Part shown: positions 36,426-46,601 of the stretch, piece by piece | Position numbering within the stretch: position 1 is the first letter of the stretch | Layout of the letters: each line of letters opens with the position of its first letter | From: Chroococcidiopsis thermalis PCC 7203 | GTDB taxonomy: Bacteria > Cyanobacteriota > Cyanobacteriia > Cyanobacteriales > Chroococcidiopsidaceae | Reading direction: 5' to 3' | Length of the DNA: 64,000 nucleotides | NCBI RefSeq assembly: GCF_000317125.1 | Contig: NC_019695.1 | Span: 3,274,336 to 3,338,335 of the forward strand | Program-made: the position numbers and the translations under genes | The notes under the pieces: model-generated | Seen by the model: only the letters and a program-made list of their open reading frames with translations | Told to the model about the DNA's origin: nothing | Database searches by the model: none

Positions 36426-36704
36426 AGCTATGTTCCTTTGAGTTGTCATTGGTCATTGGTCATTTGTCATTTGTAACTTACTAATGACTAGTGACAAGTA
36501 ACAAATATCAAAATTAGATTATCTTAAATCGGCGATCGGTTATCAGTTATCAGTTGTCAGTTACTTAATGACTAGCGGCTAGTGACAAGAATTGAGTCGA
36601 GCCACTAGCCACCAGCCACTATCCATTCACAAATGACCAATGACCTTAATTTGAATAAGTTACACTGGCTATGCGTGGGGCTGTACAGAGGTTAGAAAGA
36701 CGAG
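36426..36704. repeat. Heptamer repeats between ndk and speA
   Basis: TTGTCAT/TGGTCAT units (36443-36474), GTTATCA units (36538-36560) and CCACTAG units (36600-36620) occupy most of this divergent gap. No clear promoter seen. Confidence 0.65.
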
Positions 36705-36716
36705 GTGAGAATAGAG

Positions 36717-38726
36717 ATGGGAGCAGATCCAACTGTAGAAGAAATGGAGCCAGCGACGGTTGCGCAAACCACAACCGAGCTAAAAAACGAAAAGAAGAAG
36801 TCGTTGCACATCGCTCCTGGTAAATTATCGCGTTCGTGGACGATTGAGGACAGCGAAGCGCTCTACCGCATTCAGGGATGGGGCGAACCTTATTTTTCGA
36901 TTAATGCCGCTGGTCATATTACAGTTTCTCCCAAAGGCGATCGCGGTGGTTCGTTGGATTTGTACGAGTTGGTAAATGCTTTAAAACAGCGAAATTTGGG
37001 ACTACCTCTGTTAATTCGCTTTTCCGATATTTTAGAAGACCGGATCGAGCGGTTGAATGCTTGTTTTGCCAAAGCGATCGCGCGTTACAACTATCCTGGT
37101 GTCTATCGTGGCGTATTTCCGGTCAAATGCAACCAACAACGCCACCTAATTGAAGATTTGGTGCGATTTGGCAAACCGCACCAGTTCGGCTTGGAAGCTG
37201 GCTCTAAACCAGAGTTAATGATTGCTTTGGCGTTGCTAGATACTCCGGGGGCGCTGATTGTTTGTAATGGCTACAAGGATAAGGAATATATCGAAATCGC
37301 CATGCTAGCCAGCCGTTTAGGACAAACACCAATCGTCGTCCTAGAGCAAGTTGAAGAAGTCGATTTGGCAATTGAAGCAAGTCGCCAGTTGGGAATTCAG
37401 CCAATTTTGGGCGTGCGGGCAAAACTCAGTACCCAAGGAATGGGACGCTGGGGAACTTCTACAGGCGATCGCGCTAAATTTGGTTTGACTATCCCCGAAA
37501 TCATTCAAGCGGTAGAAAAGTTACGCGCCGCCAATCTCCTCGGTTCGCTGCAATTACTCCACTTCCACATCGGTTCCCAAATCTCCGCGATTAATGTCAT
37601 CAAAGACGCGATTCAGGAAGCCAGCCGGATTTATGTAGAGTTGGCGATGCTGGGAGCAAACATGAAGTATTTGGATGTAGGTGGCGGCTTGGGTGTAGAC
37701 TACGACGGCTCCCAAACTAACTTCTACGCCTCCAAAAACTACAACATGCAAAACTATGCCAATGACATCGTGGCAGAGTTGAAATATGCCTGTGCGGAAC
37801 GGCAAGTTTCAGTTCCGACCCTGATCAGTGAAAGCGGACGAGCGGTTGCTTCCCATCAGTCGGTTTTGATCTTTGATGTCGTCAGTACTTCCGATGTTCC
37901 TTTCGGTACGCCAGAACCACCCAAGGAGGACGAACCGCCAATCGTCCACCACCTTTGGGAAACTTACCAATCGATTACTAACGAAAATTATCAAGAGGCG
38001 TATCACGATGCGGTGCAGTTTAAAGATGAAGCCATCAGCCGCTTTAACTTGGGAATTATGCGCCTGACAGAAAGAGCTAGGGTAGAGCGGATTTACTGGG
38101 CTTGCTGCGAGAAGCTAATGGAAATTACCCGCCATGAGGAATACGTACCCGACGATTTGGAAGAGTTAGAAAAGATCATGGCTTCCATCTACTACGTCAA
38201 TCTTTCCGTATTCCAATCAGCACCGGATTGCTGGGCGATCGATCAGCTTTTCCCGATCATGCCGATCCACCGTTTAGACGAAGAACCCGATCGCCGAGGC
38301 ATCTTAGCAGATTTGACCTGCGATAGCGACGGCAAGATCGATCGCTTTATCGACTTGCGAGATGTGAAATCCGTGCTAGAAATGCATTCCTACAAACCAG
38401 GAGAACCCTACTATCTGGGCATGTTCCTCAATGGTGCGTACCAAGAGATCATGGGTAATTTACATAACTTGTTTGGAGATACTAACGCCGTCCACATTCA
38501 ACTAACGCCCAAAGGCTATCAGATCGAACATGTTGTTAAAGGCGACACCATGACTGAAGTTTTGGGCTACGTACAGTACGATGCTGAAGATCTGGTAGAA
38601 AGTATCCGCCAGCGCAGCGAACAAGCCATGTTAGAAAAACAAATTACCTTGCAAGAATCCCAGCGTCTCCTCCAAACCTACGAACAGAGTCTCAGCCGAT
38701 ATACGTATTTGTCTTCGCCAACGTAA
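36717..38726 (+). CDS. speA: Biosynthetic arginine decarboxylase
   Basis: About 669 residues. It decarboxylates arginine to agmatine, the first step of polyamine synthesis. The PLP-binding lysine is in GVFPVKCNQQ, followed by QLLHFHIGSQIS and SGRAVASHQSVLIFD; the length and C-terminal region fit the SpeA family. The frame begins at GTG 36705, but that GTG is part of GAGGTGA, a good ribosome site 8 bases before ATG 36717, so the ATG is preferred. Confidence 0.94.
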   Translation: MGADPTVEEMEPATVAQTTTELKNEKKKSLHIAPGKLSRSWTIEDSEALYRIQGWGEPYFSINAAGHITVSPKGDRGGSLDLYELVNALKQRNLGLPLLIRFSDILEDRIERLNACFAKAIARYNYPGVYRGVFPVKCNQQRHLIEDLVRFGKPHQFGLEAGSKPELMIALALLDTPGALIVCNGYKDKEYIEIAMLASRLGQTPIVVLEQVEEVDLAIEASRQLGIQPILGVRAKLSTQGMGRWGTSTGDRAKFGLTIPEIIQAVEKLRAANLLGSLQLLHFHIGSQISAINVIKDAIQEASRIYVELAMLGANMKYLDVGGGLGVDYDGSQTNFYASKNYNMQNYANDIVAELKYACAERQVSVPTLISESGRAVASHQSVLIFDVVSTSDVPFGTPEPPKEDEPPIVHHLWETYQSITNENYQEAYHDAVQFKDEAISRFNLGIMRLTERARVERIYWACCEKLMEITRHEEYVPDDLEELEKIMASIYYVNLSVFQSAPDCWAIDQLFPIMPIHRLDEEPDRRGILADLTCDSDGKIDRFIDLRDVKSVLEMHSYKPGEPYYLGMFLNGAYQEIMGNLHNLFGDTNAVHIQLTPKGYQIEHVVKGDTMTEVLGYVQYDAEDLVESIRQRSEQAMLEKQITLQESQRLLQTYEQSLSRYTYLSSPT

Positions 38727-38740
38727 GTTGTAGAGATAAA

Positions 38741-38856
38741 AAATATCTGTAGGGGCGCAAAAATATCTGTAGGGGCGCAAAAATATCTGTAGGGGCGCAA
38801 AAACATCCGTAGGGGCGCAAAAATATCTGTAGGGGCGCACAGCTGTGCGCCCCTAC
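38741..38856. repeat. Five 20-bp tandem repeats ending in a perfect 28-bp palindrome
   Basis: Units of AAATATCTGTAGGGGCGCAA start at 38741, 38761, 38781, 38801 and 38821 (unit 4 has two changes). The fifth unit runs into a perfect palindrome at 38829-38856 made of GTAGGGGCGCACAG and its complement. Each unit ends with the left half of that palindrome, so the array looks like amplified half-elements. It lies in the convergent gap between speA and the nucleotidyltransferase gene. Confidence 0.9.
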
Positions 38857-38864
38857 ATGCATTA

Positions 38865-40031
38865 TTAACTAGCCTCAATTCCTAGTAGTTCAGCGATCGC
38901 CTGTCTTTCAATTGCAGGCTGGGATGGCGTTTCGACGCGGGTATCCGTAATCAACCAGTCTAAGGCAGCAGCTTGGACATCAATCATGGCTCCCGTTTTA
39001 TCGACGCAATAGCGTCCGTAGACGAGCTTATCGACGAGGCGAACTCCCGGTCCTAAACGGGAGTACTCGAAGATGACGCTATTGTCAACCGTAGCGCCGC
39101 CACAAATATAGCAGTTGGGACCGATCATGGTAGGACCAACTATTTTCGCACCGTCTTCAATCCGCGTCATGCCACCAATATAAACGGGACCTGTGATATC
39201 CACTTTGTCCCAGTTCACAGCAACGCTCAGACCAGTATAGATCCCGGGACGAACTTCATGTCCTGGAATTTGGACGTTTTTAATTTCACCTTGGAGTACG
39301 CCGCGAATGGCTTGCCAGTAGTCGGGAACCTTACCGATATCCACCCATTCAAAATCCATTACCAAGCCGTAGAAGGGCGCATTTTTTTCTACTAGTTTGG
39401 GAAATAGTTGACTACCAATATCAAAATTTTCTCCAGGTGGAATGTAATTAAATATTTCCGGCTCAAATATATAAATTCCCGTACTAATGTTAGTACTCAG
39501 AGCTTCTTCAACTTTTGGCTTTTCTTGGAAGGTTCTGACTCTTCCGTCTTCATCTGTCACCACAATCCCGTAGCTAGGGACTTCTTCGCGGGGAACAGAT
39601 TTCATGATGACTGTAGCAATAGAACCTTTTTCTCTATGCCATTTCACCGCTGCCGTTAAATCTAAGTCAATTAGCGCGTCGCCACACAATACGACAAACG
39701 TGTCGTCAAAAAACGGCGTGAAGTCCTGAATTCGTCGCATTCCTCCCGCAGATCCTACCGCTTCTCCAACGAGAACGCCATCGACAATTTTCCCTTCAAA
39801 AGAATAGGCAAGCTGTACGCCAAAGCGCTGTCCGTCGCGGAAATAGTTCTCGATTTCGTTGGCTAGATGGCTGACGTTGACCATAATTTGGTCAAAACCA
39901 TGTTGGCGCAATAGTTCAAGGAGAAACTCCATCACTGGCTTTTGCAGGATGGGAATGAGCGGTTTGGGGATAGTGTAGGTAATGGGGCGGACTCTCGTAC
40001 CCTTACCCGCTGCCAGAATCATGGCTTTCAT
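38865..40031 (-). CDS. NDP-sugar pyrophosphorylase (GDP-mannose/NDP-glucose type)
   Basis: 388 residues. The N-terminal nucleotidyltransferase fold has LAAGKGTRVRPITYTIPKPL, GSAGGMRR and the metal aspartate in VLCGDALIDLDL. A C-terminal left-handed beta-helix follows (GGMTRIEDGAKIVGPTMIG, hexapeptide pattern). Such enzymes make GDP-mannose, dTDP-glucose or related sugars for glycans; base and sugar are not predictable here. It could feed the polysaccharide genes at the start of the window, though not adjacent. Confidence 0.85.
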   Translation of the reverse strand: MKAMILAAGKGTRVRPITYTIPKPLIPILQKPVMEFLLELLRQHGFDQIMVNVSHLANEIENYFRDGQRFGVQLAYSFEGKIVDGVLVGEAVGSAGGMRRIQDFTPFFDDTFVVLCGDALIDLDLTAAVKWHREKGSIATVIMKSVPREEVPSYGIVVTDEDGRVRTFQEKPKVEEALSTNISTGIYIFEPEIFNYIPPGENFDIGSQLFPKLVEKNAPFYGLVMDFEWVDIGKVPDYWQAIRGVLQGEIKNVQIPGHEVRPGIYTGLSVAVNWDKVDITGPVYIGGMTRIEDGAKIVGPTMIGPNCYICGGATVDNSVIFEYSRLGPGVRLVDKLVYGRYCVDKTGAMIDVQAAALDWLITDTRVETPSQPAIERQAIAELLGIEAS

Positions 40032-40231
40032 TAGAAGCTACTCCTCAACATTGAGACAACTGTAAGCGATTGATGTAAAATTTACTCTCGACTAAAGACA
40101 AATGCAATCAAACGATCGCATTTTCGATCCTCGTTTAATTCTCTACCGAAATCATCCTGAAAACTACATAGCATAGTTGTCTGCCAAGTACAGCATACTA
40201 AATACTTTTTGCCAAGCGCGATTGCCCCCTT

Positions 40232-41134
40232 TTAAACAGAACATACAGTGGTTTTGGAGTCAGTATCGCCGATCGCCAATTGTCCGGGATCGCTCAAAGT
40301 CCGAATTTTAATATCTTGATAAAACTCTTCTTGTGACAATTCCACTTTAGATTGGGCTGAGAGTAGCAGCAACGCCCAGAAGACGCTAACTTTCTCGTGT
40401 CTTTGCGATGAAAGGCGATCGCGATCGCTCGGCAATTCACCATGAGACATAGTAGCTGCGATAGATGTGGCGACTTGTTTCGTTTGCGTCCATAAATCTA
40501 CTAACTGTTCTAAATTTAGCCAATTTTGTTCTAAAGTAAAAAATTGTGACGAATAGCGAGATAAAAACTCTTCCAATTCTCGCGCTACTTGAGTCAAATT
40601 TTCCTGGTGAGCCAGTTCTAAGGGCTTGCGAGCATCTGCGCGTGACTGAGATACAGAACGGTGGCGGCTGCGACTAGTTTTATCAGCCAGATTGCCTTCT
40701 GACTGCAACTGAGTCGCGATTAGCTGCAAATGCTCGATCAAATCTTGGAGGGTTACAGGGCGTTTTTGGGGAGGGACAGCAACCGGACGACGACGTAATT
40801 GCTGTTCTAGAGGTAAACGCAACCGCGTACCAAATTCCCCTTCCCCTACCAGCAGTAATTCTTCTGTCTCCAATTCTGACTCGTCAAGCGGAGAATCTAG
40901 TCCAGTGAGGGTGTTGGCTTTAAATAAGACTAGCAGCGATGCCAGTAAAAAAGCCTGTCCCGATTGAGATAAATTTGATTCGTAAGAGCCTGGCGTTATT
41001 TCTTGGGCAGCTAGCAGCGCATTCAAGTAGCGATCGATCGCTTCAATAACTCTGACATCCCAAGGATCGATTTCTCCTCTCTGTGCCAGCTCAATTAATA
41101 GCGCAATTCCTTCAAAAATTTCAGCAGCATTCAT
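40232..41134 (-). CDS. scpA: Segregation and condensation protein A
   Basis: 300 residues. N-terminal FEGIALLIELAQRGEIDPWDVRVIEAIDRYL matches the kleisin N-domain that binds the Smc neck, and the C-terminal segment SVFWALLLLSAQSKVELSQ is the winged-helix Smc-cap-binding end. ScpA bridges Smc heads in chromosome organisation. The central linker is long and arginine-rich, as in cyanobacterial members. scpB is not in the window. Confidence 0.85.
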   Translation of the reverse strand: MNAAEIFEGIALLIELAQRGEIDPWDVRVIEAIDRYLNALLAAQEITPGSYESNLSQSGQAFLLASLLVLFKANTLTGLDSPLDESELETEELLLVGEGEFGTRLRLPLEQQLRRRPVAVPPQKRPVTLQDLIEHLQLIATQLQSEGNLADKTSRSRHRSVSQSRADARKPLELAHQENLTQVARELEEFLSRYSSQFFTLEQNWLNLEQLVDLWTQTKQVATSIAATMSHGELPSDRDRLSSQRHEKVSVFWALLLLSAQSKVELSQEEFYQDIKIRTLSDPGQLAIGDTDSKTTVCSV

Positions 41135-41434
41135 GCTTGACCTAAAAGAACGTTATTGGTCATTGGTCATTAGTCATTGGTCATTGGTCATTAGTCATAA
41201 GTGAGCAGTGAGTAGCGGCAAAAAGTCAGTTTTGACTTTTGACTTTTGACTTCTGACTTCACCTCAGTCTTACCGCAAGATCTTGAAGGGGAAAATTGAG
41301 ATTGGCAAAATAACTCAACAAAAATTAAAGGGAATGGTCATGAGTCGCCCTTGCAAAAGTCTAAACGTAAGCCTTAGAGGAGATTACAGCCGCAGGAGGT
41401 AGCGATCGCCTTGTCAAGCCACGGAAATGAGTTA
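41135..41434. repeat. GGTCATT heptamer arrays with no gene
   Basis: GGTCATT/AGTCATT units (41157-41197) and TTTTGAC units (41225-41262) occupy the first half. The second half has one HIP1 octamer and no open frame of note. Confidence 0.7.
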
Positions 41435-42991
41435 TCATCGCCACTCCTGCTCGTTTTCTGTAGTTTGACGACTCGTTAAAGGTTGAATCACCCGTGCGAT
41501 CGCCTGCTGAACGAACTCGCGAATAAATTCATCGCGGCGACTTAATTGAAACTGTTGCTGTACGACTTCAGCAATTCCGCCATCACCCCAATCGCGATCG
41601 CGGCGGAAATATTCAATGAAACTTCTGCCAGCAATCCGAGTTAAATAAGCCGCAGTCACGGCTTGAATTGCCCTACCAATCAGAAAAGTCGGTACGGTGA
41701 GTTGTAAAGCAGCACTGAGTAACTGAAATGCCCCTTTCACAATCCCCAAACTTGCCAAAATTTTACCCAAAGATAAAGCTAGTTCTTTTCCCCGTTCGAT
41801 ATTTAACTCACAACCGTAAACGCTGCCAATTTCTACCACCATTTGGGCGTTAACAGCCGCAGTTGCAAGGAGATCGGCTACAGGTATCGGCGTAACTAAA
41901 ACCACACCCGCCACGATCCATTGATATCTTTCGACAACTTTCTCGGCTTGCTGTCGCTGTTGGGTATCGATCAGCTGACGCGCTTCTTCCCCCAGACGAT
42001 GAGATTGTAAGAGAATATTATCGGCAATTAATTCTTCTCCTTCTTGCCGCAAAATCGCCGCCATGCGACGCAATAAAGGAGTGACTTCAATATCTGGCTG
42101 AAAGATTTCCCCTTCTGGCAATGTCACGGGTTGAGGGTTAGCCGCGATCGCTACAACATCATTGGCTGCAATTAAATCTTTAACCCGTTCGCGCAACCGG
42201 GCAAGAATTTGTTCTCGATCCTCATCGGCATACAAATCTGTTTTATTCAGAACTAATAGCGATCGCTTACCAATTTCAATCAACGCCCGTAAAGGTACGT
42301 ATTCCGATTGCCGCAAATCGTTATCAACCACGAATAACAGTAAATTTGCCTCAGTTGCTAACTGACGGGCTACCTGTTCTCGTTCCGTTCCCGCTACCCC
42401 CGCCTCTTGAATCCCTGGAGTATCGGTAATCAAAATTTTGCGTTCTAAACCTTTTAAGCGCAAAGTATAGGTTTGTCCTACCGTCGTCGTTCCCATCGGT
42501 GCAGCAATTTGTCCGACAATGCGCCCGAAAATGGCATTTACCAGCGAAGTTTTACCAGCCGAACCCGTCCCGAAGACGACAACTTGAAGATTTCCTCGCG
42601 CTAGATTTGCTTCAATCTCCTGCGATCGCTCGATTAATGCCTGTCGCGTCACCTCATCTTGAATTTGGGCAACTTGCTGTCTTACCGCTGAGAGATTTTC
42701 GGCAGCAGCTTCCGTCTTTTGAGGCGGAACCTGAGTTTGTTGCGCCTGTCGTTGCTGTCTTCTCCGTTGCGATTGCCTTTCTCCCCGTTGAATGACGAGT
42801 ATGTAGTAGACAATTGCCCCAATCAACGCCAACATCAACCCAATAATTAAGGCAATGAGGAAATTGCACAGTAGCGGCGAATACCTGCATACCTCGGCAA
42901 TCTGTGCTATAGAACTCACCAACCACAGAACTAACCCCAAGGCAATAGCAATGCCAGCAATAATGGCGATCGGGCGCAGTCGTTTCATCAA
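41435..42991 (-). CDS. Membrane-anchored GTPase with C-terminal DUF697 domain
   Basis: 518 residues. Two N-terminal helices (IAIIAGIAIALGLVLWLV and LIALIIGLMLALIGAIVYYI), a Gln/Arg-rich linker, then a TRAFAC-class G domain with GTGSAGKTSLVN (G1), DTPGIQ (G3) and LNKTDLY (G4). The C-terminal half (VVLVTPIPVADLLATAAVN onward) fits the DUF697/YcjF group. These cyanobacterial GTPases probably act at membranes, possibly thylakoids, but the function is not established. Stand-alone gene. Confidence 0.8.
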   Translation of the reverse strand: MMKRLRPIAIIAGIAIALGLVLWLVSSIAQIAEVCRYSPLLCNFLIALIIGLMLALIGAIVYYILVIQRGERQSQRRRQQRQAQQTQVPPQKTEAAAENLSAVRQQVAQIQDEVTRQALIERSQEIEANLARGNLQVVVFGTGSAGKTSLVNAIFGRIVGQIAAPMGTTTVGQTYTLRLKGLERKILITDTPGIQEAGVAGTEREQVARQLATEANLLLFVVDNDLRQSEYVPLRALIEIGKRSLLVLNKTDLYADEDREQILARLRERVKDLIAANDVVAIAANPQPVTLPEGEIFQPDIEVTPLLRRMAAILRQEGEELIADNILLQSHRLGEEARQLIDTQQRQQAEKVVERYQWIVAGVVLVTPIPVADLLATAAVNAQMVVEIGSVYGCELNIERGKELALSLGKILASLGIVKGAFQLLSAALQLTVPTFLIGRAIQAVTAAYLTRIAGRSFIEYFRRDRDWGDGGIAEVVQQQFQLSRRDEFIREFVQQAIARVIQPLTSRQTTENEQEWR

Positions 42992-43200
42992 TTAGGATGA
43001 GACTAAGTAACTACCCCAATCTTAGTCTGGTAGTTGGTAGTTGGTAGTTGGTAATGGGTAATTGGTAGTTGCTCCCTTGTCCCCCTTGTCTCCCTTGTCT
43101 CCCTTGTCCCCCTTGTCTCCCTTGTCTCCCTTGTCCCCCTTGTCTCCCTTGTCCCTCCCTGCTCCCTGCTCCCTCATTTAAGATATATTAAGAAAGCTGA
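42992..43200. repeat. Large nonamer/heptamer array
   Basis: GTAGTTG heptamers (43029-43070) then about ten CTTGTCTCC/CTTGTCCCC nonamers (43074-43155) and GCTCCCT heptamers. It separates the divergent GTPase and esterase genes. Confidence 0.85.
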
Positions 43201-43802
43201 ACGGTGGGAGTAAAGCTTTGAGTTTAGAAGCGATCGCGGTTGCGCCAACAATGGGGACGAACCCAACAGGATTGGTTGTGGTACTGCACGGCTGGGGGGC
43301 AAATGCTAAAGATTTAGCCTCTCTCGTACCTTTATTAAACTTAAACAAATATCAATTTTTATTTCCCAACGCCCCTTTTCCTCATCCTTATACTTCTGTA
43401 GGTAGGATGTGGTACGACCTTTCTAGCCAAGAGTATCAAGGCATTCATGAGAGTAGGCAGATTTTGAAAGATTGGCTGCTTTCCCTCGAAGCTTCTACTG
43501 GCGTACCCCTGTCAAGAACGATCTTAAGTGGATTTTCTCAGGGCGCAGCAATGACTTTGGATGTAGGATTAGGCTTACCTCTGGCGGGTTTAATTGCCTT
43601 AAGCGGGTATATGCATCCTCTATCCCAATCCTTAGATGAAGTCCCGCCAGTACTCATCGTGCATGGTAAGCAAGACACCGTTGTACCACTCAAAGCAGCC
43701 CAATACGCTAGAGATAATTTAATTGCCTTGGGGGTTGCCGTGCAGTACCAAGAATTTGACATGGGACACGAAATTCGCCCAGAAGTACTACCACTGATTC
43801 AG

Positions 43803-44100
<298 letters not shown>

Positions 44101-44107
44101 TCGCAGC

Positions 44108-44323
44108 ATGATGAAGACTTCAAGTATTTCTCGGCAGAATATTGCTGCTATGTCAGCAATAGACGTGTCAGAACTGGCAACTCGTTTAGAACAAGACAAC
44201 TACACGCATGTTTTTGACGGCTTGCAGGATTGGCATTTACTCAGGGCGATCGCTTTTCAACGTCCAGAATTAGTAGAACCATATATTCATCTTCTCGATT
44301 TGGAACCATACGACGAATCGTGA
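44108..44323 (+). CDS. Small DUF2555-like cyanobacterial protein
   Basis: 71 residues with the conserved-looking pattern SAIDVSELATRLEQDNY, GLQDWHLLRAIAFQRPELVEPYIHLLDLE and an acidic end. I recall this pattern from a widespread small cyanobacterial family (DUF2555). It is acidic, soluble and all-helical in appearance. Strong GGGGAGGA lies 9 bases upstream of ATG 44108. Function not known to me with certainty. Confidence 0.75.
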   Translation: MMKTSSISRQNIAAMSAIDVSELATRLEQDNYTHVFDGLQDWHLLRAIAFQRPELVEPYIHLLDLEPYDES

Positions 44324-44347
44324 AGAATTTGGAATTCGGAATTAATG

Positions 44348-44499
44348 GTAGGGGCGGGTTTTGTAAACATGCCGAGGCGATCGCCCAGAATTCTGGAGTT
44401 AAACCCGCCCGTACAGGAGTTGGAATGAATTGTAGGGGCGGGTTTTTTGGAAAAATCTAGGCGATCGCACGTAAATTGTGCGGTTAAACCCGCCCGTAC
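44348..44499. repeat. Two adjacent inverted-end elements (family A)
   Basis: Copies at 44348-44414 (67 bp) and 44432-44499 (68 bp), both with GTAGGGGCGGGTTT and AAACCCGCCCGTAC ends. Both interiors carry a HIP1 octamer but otherwise differ. Together they fill the gap before coaBC. Confidence 0.8.
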
Positions 44500-44516
44500 A
44501 GGAGTCGTAAGTTGAG

Positions 44517-45725
44517 ATGAGTTTACAATCGCCCAGGCGGGTGTTAGTTGGAATCGGCGGGGGGATTGCGGCTTATAAGGTTTGCGAGGTTATTTCCACG
44601 CTGTTTAAATCTGGGGCGGAAGTAAGAGTTATCCTAACCGATTCGGCTCGACAATTTATTACTCCACTGACGGTATCAACTTTATCTCGCCATCCAGCTT
44701 ATACGGATGCAGACTTTTGGCAACCTACCCATCAGCGTCCCTTACACATCGTTTTAGGGGAGTGGGCGGAAATTATGCTAATTGCACCCCTGACAGCAAA
44801 TACGCTGGCGAAATTAGCCTATGGTATGGCTGATAACCTGTTAACAAATACAGTATTGGCTTCTACTTGCCCCGTATTACTAGCCCCAGCTATGAATACG
44901 GAGATGTGGCAACAAGTCGCAGTACAGCGCAACTGGCAGCAATTATTGACAGACAACCGATTTTATGGTATGTCTACAGGATATGGGTTACTAGCCTGCG
45001 ATCGCGTTGGTGCGGGGCGGATGGCGGAACCAGCAGAAATTGTGACTCATATTCAGTCTTTGTTATGTACGTCTGGCAAGCGAGACTTGTTAGGAAAACA
45101 AGTTTTAATTAGCGCGGGTGGAACGCGAGAATATCTCGATCCGGTACGGTTTATCGGTAATCCCGCCACGGGCAAAATGGGAATAGCTTTGGCACAAGCA
45201 GCTTTCCATCGGGGGGCAGATGTAACTCTAGTACATGGTATTGTCAACGCAGAAATACCGTCAGGAGTGCGATCGCTACCTGTTGTCAGTGCGGCAGAAA
45301 TGGAGAAGGCAATGTTAGAGTGCTTTCCAACTGCTGATATTACAGTGATGGCGGCGGCTGTAGCAGATGTGAAACCTGCAAACTATACTCGCGAAAAGTT
45401 ACCCAAGCGATCGCTACCCGAAAGTTTGCCTCTCGCACCCGTGACAGATATTCTCGCCCAGTTAGGACATTGCAAACAGCCCCAACAAATTTTAATTGGC
45501 TTTGCTGCCCAAACGGGAGATATAGTCACTCCAGCCTTAGAGAAATTACACCGCAAAAAATTAGATGCGATCGTTGCCAATCCGATCGATCTACCCGATA
45601 GTGGATTTGGCAGCGACAACAATCAAGCGATTTTTTTAAACAAAGCAGGCGATCGAATTGCGATCGCACCTGGGACTAAGTTAGAAATGGCACATCGGGT
45701 TTTCGATCTGGTTGTTAGTCATTAG
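44517..45725 (+). CDS. coaBC: Phosphopantothenoylcysteine decarboxylase / phosphopantothenate-cysteine ligase
   Basis: 402 residues. The N-terminal CoaC flavoprotein half has [14 protein letters not shown], the histidine in HIVLGEWAE and PAMNTEMW. The C-terminal CoaB half begins at [18 protein letters not shown] and contains AAAVADVKP. Together they turn phosphopantothenate into 4'-phosphopantetheine for coenzyme A. Both halves are complete and the length is normal. Heptamers follow the stop. Confidence 0.96.
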   Translation: MSLQSPRRVLVGIGGGIAAYKVCEVISTLFKSGAEVRVILTDSARQFITPLTVSTLSRHPAYTDADFWQPTHQRPLHIVLGEWAEIMLIAPLTANTLAKLAYGMADNLLTNTVLASTCPVLLAPAMNTEMWQQVAVQRNWQQLLTDNRFYGMSTGYGLLACDRVGAGRMAEPAEIVTHIQSLLCTSGKRDLLGKQVLISAGGTREYLDPVRFIGNPATGKMGIALAQAAFHRGADVTLVHGIVNAEIPSGVRSLPVVSAAEMEKAMLECFPTADITVMAAAVADVKPANYTREKLPKRSLPESLPLAPVTDILAQLGHCKQPQQILIGFAAQTGDIVTPALEKLHRKKLDAIVANPIDLPDSGFGSDNNQAIFLNKAGDRIAIAPGTKLEMAHRVFDLVVSH

Positions 45726-45792
45726 TCATTAGTCATTTGCTATTTATAGCTAATAATTTTTAATTTTTAACTTTTGACTTTTGACTTTTGAC
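45726..45792. repeat. AGTCATT and TTTTGAC heptamers
   Basis: Short arrays at 45717-45735 and 45767-45793 fill the convergent gap after coaBC. Confidence 0.65.
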
Positions 45793-46524
45793 TTATCCTG
45801 GATTAACTACTACCTTTAGCTGATTTAATAAACTTAAAGATTGCCAGAAGCTAAGAATATGTTTTCCTGCTTGTTGTGATTGAAAGAAGTGAAAAAAGTG
45901 TCCGCCGTCAGGATGAAGGTGGAGGCGATCGCTTGCTTTTAAGAAAGGTTGCCATTTATGGAGTTCGGTAGCTTCTACAATTGGATCGTCTAAACTTCCA
46001 CAAACCATTAATGGTACTGACACGCCATTATGAGGGAAATTAGCTCTTTGCCAAAGAGAATGGGGTGAAAGCGAACTATCGAGATCTTTTTCTAAAATCT
46101 TTACTAATCCCTCAATTGTGCGATCGTCATAACACCCAAATAAATTATAAGCCATTGTAGATAAAACTTTTTTCCGATTTAGAGCTTGTAAGTGAGTGTA
46201 ATAGTGAACTTGCCAATCAATAGTAACATCTGCACCTACACCTAAAAGAGTTAAAGAAGCAATCTTTTCAGGATATTGACGCGCATACAAGAATCCTAAT
46301 AAGCCACTCGTACTATGTCCAATTAAGTGAACGGGATGGGTTGTATTTTGTAGATAGTCGTGTAACAATCCTATGGCAATATCGAGCGAACTAGCTTCGT
46401 CTTGAGTTTGCGAATATTCCCAACGAGCGATTGAAACTCGTTTAGATAAATAATTTAACAAAGGCTGTTCAAAACAGCGCAAACTAGGACTAGTATTCAA
46501 CCACAAATAATGAGGAAATGACAT
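45793..46524 (-). CDS. Alpha/beta-hydrolase downstream of flavodoxin (IsiC-like)
   Basis: 243 residues from ATG 46524; AAGGA lies 7-8 bases upstream and MSFPHYLWLN fits homologues better than the longer frame from 46581. The nucleophile elbow is LIGHSTSGLLGF, the acid is in GSLDDPIVEA and the histidine in HPDGGHFFHFF. It is last in the run isiA, isiA-psaL, flavodoxin, hydrolase. Some cyanobacteria carry a similar hydrolase, called isiC, after isiB, so I infer an iron-stress link. Substrate unknown. Confidence 0.75.
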   Translation of the reverse strand: MSFPHYLWLNTSPSLRCFEQPLLNYLSKRVSIARWEYSQTQDEASSLDIAIGLLHDYLQNTTHPVHLIGHSTSGLLGFLYARQYPEKIASLTLLGVGADVTIDWQVHYYTHLQALNRKKVLSTMAYNLFGCYDDRTIEGLVKILEKDLDSSLSPHSLWQRANFPHNGVSVPLMVCGSLDDPIVEATELHKWQPFLKASDRLHLHPDGGHFFHFFQSQQAGKHILSFWQSLSLLNQLKVVVNPG

Positions 46525-46601
46525 GAAAAATTCCTTCAGAGTTGAGATGAATGGTAGGGTACGTTGATGAACGCACCCCACAAATTTCTGTTAACTGTTA
46601 A

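Noticed and set aside
38741-38840. CRISPR-like array
   Set aside because: Units are directly adjacent with no spacers and no cas genes nearby; they are amplified half-palindromes.
38631-38878. Minus-strand open frames with FCAPTDIF repeats
   Set aside because: They are only translations of the 20-bp tandem array and overlap speA and the palindrome; no ribosome site.
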